Source: Bacillota bacterium
GTDB taxonomy: Bacteria; Bacillota; Sulfobacillia; JAJZYS01; JAJYTV01
Assembly: GCA_021806845.1 (NCBI GenBank)
Contig: JAKAPV010000220.1
Coordinates: 1-5,114 of the forward strand
Direction: 5' to 3'
DNA: 5,114 nucleotides
A model generated the notes under the pieces. That model was not told the DNA's origin. It did no database searches and worked only from the letters and a program-made list of their open reading frames with translations. This document shows positions 3,975-5,114 of the stretch, piece by piece. The translations under genes and the position numbers were made by a program. The stretch's first letter is position 1, and each line of letters opens with the position of its first letter.

Positions 3975-5114
3975 TTGGGTACAGCCGTTGAAGACAAGCA
4001 GACCGCGAGCGGGCCAGGCGCGGTGCTGGCACGCCTCGACCGGCTCTCCGTATGGTCCCTGCCCTACCTGTTCGTCGGTGTGATCGGCCTCGGCTTCCTC
4101 TTCACCTTCTTCGACATCTTCGATATCAACGTCTCCTTCATCCAGACGTGCGGACAGATCGTCCAGGGGTGCACCCCGGTCAACGCCAACGGGTTCCTGG
4201 GCCTGCCGGTGCTGCTGAACCTGGTGGGCTACGTCATCGGCACGCTGATCCTCAGCCCGCTGGCGGACCGCTTCGGCCGGCGGGACATGCTGCTCGTGAC
4301 GATGGTGATCACCGGTCTCGGATCGCTCTCCACGGTGTTCGTCCACAGCCTGGGCCAGTTCATCATCGCCCGCACCATCACGGGCATCGGCATCGGTGCG
4401 GACCTCGCGATCGTGAACACGTACATCAATGAGGTGGCGCCACGCAAGAGCCGCGCCAGCTACACGTCGCTGATCTTCATCCTGTCGGCGGTCGGGGCGT
4501 TCCTCGGCATATGGCTCGGACTCCTGCTGACGACGCCGGCCACGCCGTTCCCGCTTGGACTGCCCTTCGCCATGGCAGGTCCCCACTTCGCCACCGGCTG
4601 GCAGGTCATGTACCTGATCGGTGCGGTGCTCGCGCTCGTCGGCGTGCTGATGCGCATCCAGCTGCCGGAGTCCCCGCGCTGGCTGATCAGCCGCGGTCGA
4701 ACGCAGGAGGCGGACGCGATCGTCCGCGCGATGGAGGATCTGGCTTCGATGCGGGGACCGCTCCCAGATCCCGGCGAACCGCTGCCGATCAAGCAGGAGC
4801 CGTTCGCGCCGTACGGCGAGATCGTCCGCAACCGCGTGTACCGCAACCGCACGCTGCTCTTGCTGGTCATGTGGTTCATCAGCTACATCACCGTCTACTC
4901 GTTCGCCGCAGGCCTGACGAGCGTGCTGACCGCGATGCACTACCCGCCGCCCGAGGCGGGCCTGATCGCAGCCTTCGGGACGATCGGCATGATCCTCAGC
5001 GCCGTTTTCGCCTATCTCTGGGGCGAGCGCCTGGAGCGCAAGACCTGGGTGCCCATCTCGGCCGTGCTCACCCTCTTGGGCGGCGTGCTGGTCGCGCTCG
5101 GCAGCACGAAAGAT
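3975..5114 (+). CDS. MFS transporter, likely organic acid or sugar-type proton symporter (3' end outside window)
   Basis: The frame is open to the window edge and gives the first 380 residues of a protein expected to have about 450-500. Membrane helices are visible near residues 31-53, 76-95, 105-123, 127-148, 162-186, 208-227, 294-316, 328-348 and 358-376. Hallmarks are the loop 2-3 MFS signature LADRFGRRDML (96-106), R133 with GIGIG (137-141) in helix 4, NEVAPRKSR (152-160) after it, and PESPRWLISRGR (231-242) after helix 6, all typical of sugar-porter-like and metabolite:H+ symporters. Asp47 and Asp50 in helix 1 (FFDIFDINV) have the spacing of the DGxD signature of aromatic acid:H+ symporters. 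The first external loop carries two cysteines (59 and 66). Import of a carboxylate for the neighbouring CoA ligase is a reasonable inference, but export or a sugar substrate cannot be excluded. Confidence 0.9.
   Translation, partial: MGTAVEDKQTASGPGAVLARLDRLSVWSLPYLFVGVIGLGFLFTFFDIFDINVSFIQTCGQIVQGCTPVNANGFLGLPVLLNLVGYVIGTLILSPLADRFGRRDMLLVTMVITGLGSLSTVFVHSLGQFIIARTITGIGIGADLAIVNTYINEVAPRKSRASYTSLIFILSAVGAFLGIWLGLLLTTPATPFPLGLPFAMAGPHFATGWQVMYLIGAVLALVGVLMRIQLPESPRWLISRGRTQEADAIVRAMEDLASMRGPLPDPGEPLPIKQEPFAPYGEIVRNRVYRNRTLLLLVMWFISYITVYSFAAGLTSVLTAMHYPPPEAGLIAAFGTIGMILSAVFAYLWGERLERKTWVPISAVLTLLGGVLVALGSTKD

Noticed and set aside
4052..4432. 126-residue + strand frame starting at 4052
   Set aside because: It is out of frame with the MFS gene and is an Arg/Pro-rich shadow of it.
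3849..4940. 363-residue open frame on the minus strand opposite the transporter
   Set aside because: The translation is dominated by His, Arg, Asp, Glu and Gln, typical of the complement of hydrophobic membrane-protein codons. The + strand frame is a clear MFS protein.

Overview
The window is about 5.1 kb of GC-rich bacterial DNA. All recognisable genes lie on the + strand. Genes start with GTG or TTG behind strong purine-rich ribosome binding sites, and codons in the two metabolic genes mostly end in G or C. This would fit a high-GC Gram-positive such as an Alicyclobacillus-, Kyrpidia- or Sulfobacillus-like Firmicute, or an actinobacterium. The taxonomic guess is inference from base composition and start signals, not from a marker gene.

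Layout. (1) Positions 2-940 hold the 3' part, or nearly all, of a multi-pass membrane protein built from two similar halves; it resembles DoxX-like membrane proteins only loosely. (2) Positions 941-1244 are a 304-base leader. It holds a GC-rich inverted repeat, a possible ECF-type promoter, a pyrimidine tract that can pair with two downstream Shine-Dalgarno-like sites, and a possible 22-codon mini-ORF. (3) Positions 1245-1535 encode a 96-residue exported Gly/Pro-rich protein with two cysteines in the mature part. A strong hairpin terminator follows at 1552-1592. (4) Positions 1593-2265 contain no gene that can be supported. (5) Positions 2266-3852 encode an AMP-forming acyl-CoA synthetase/ligase with all main adenylation motifs, but with an altered phosphate-binding loop. 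(6) After a 122-base gap, positions 3975-5114 encode the first 380 residues of a major facilitator superfamily (MFS) transporter that runs off the window.

How they may work together. The ligase and the transporter are adjacent and co-directional, and each has its own strong ribosome binding site. The transporter has an Asp-x-x-Asp pair in its first membrane helix, spaced like the DGxD signature of aromatic acid:H+ symporters. A simple hypothesis is that the transporter imports a carboxylic acid (aromatic, alicyclic or short/medium-chain) and the ligase activates it to the CoA thioester. The upstream membrane protein and the small secreted protein are separated from this pair by a terminator and a long gap and are probably independent units. 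No RNA genes, CRISPR arrays or intact mobile elements were seen.
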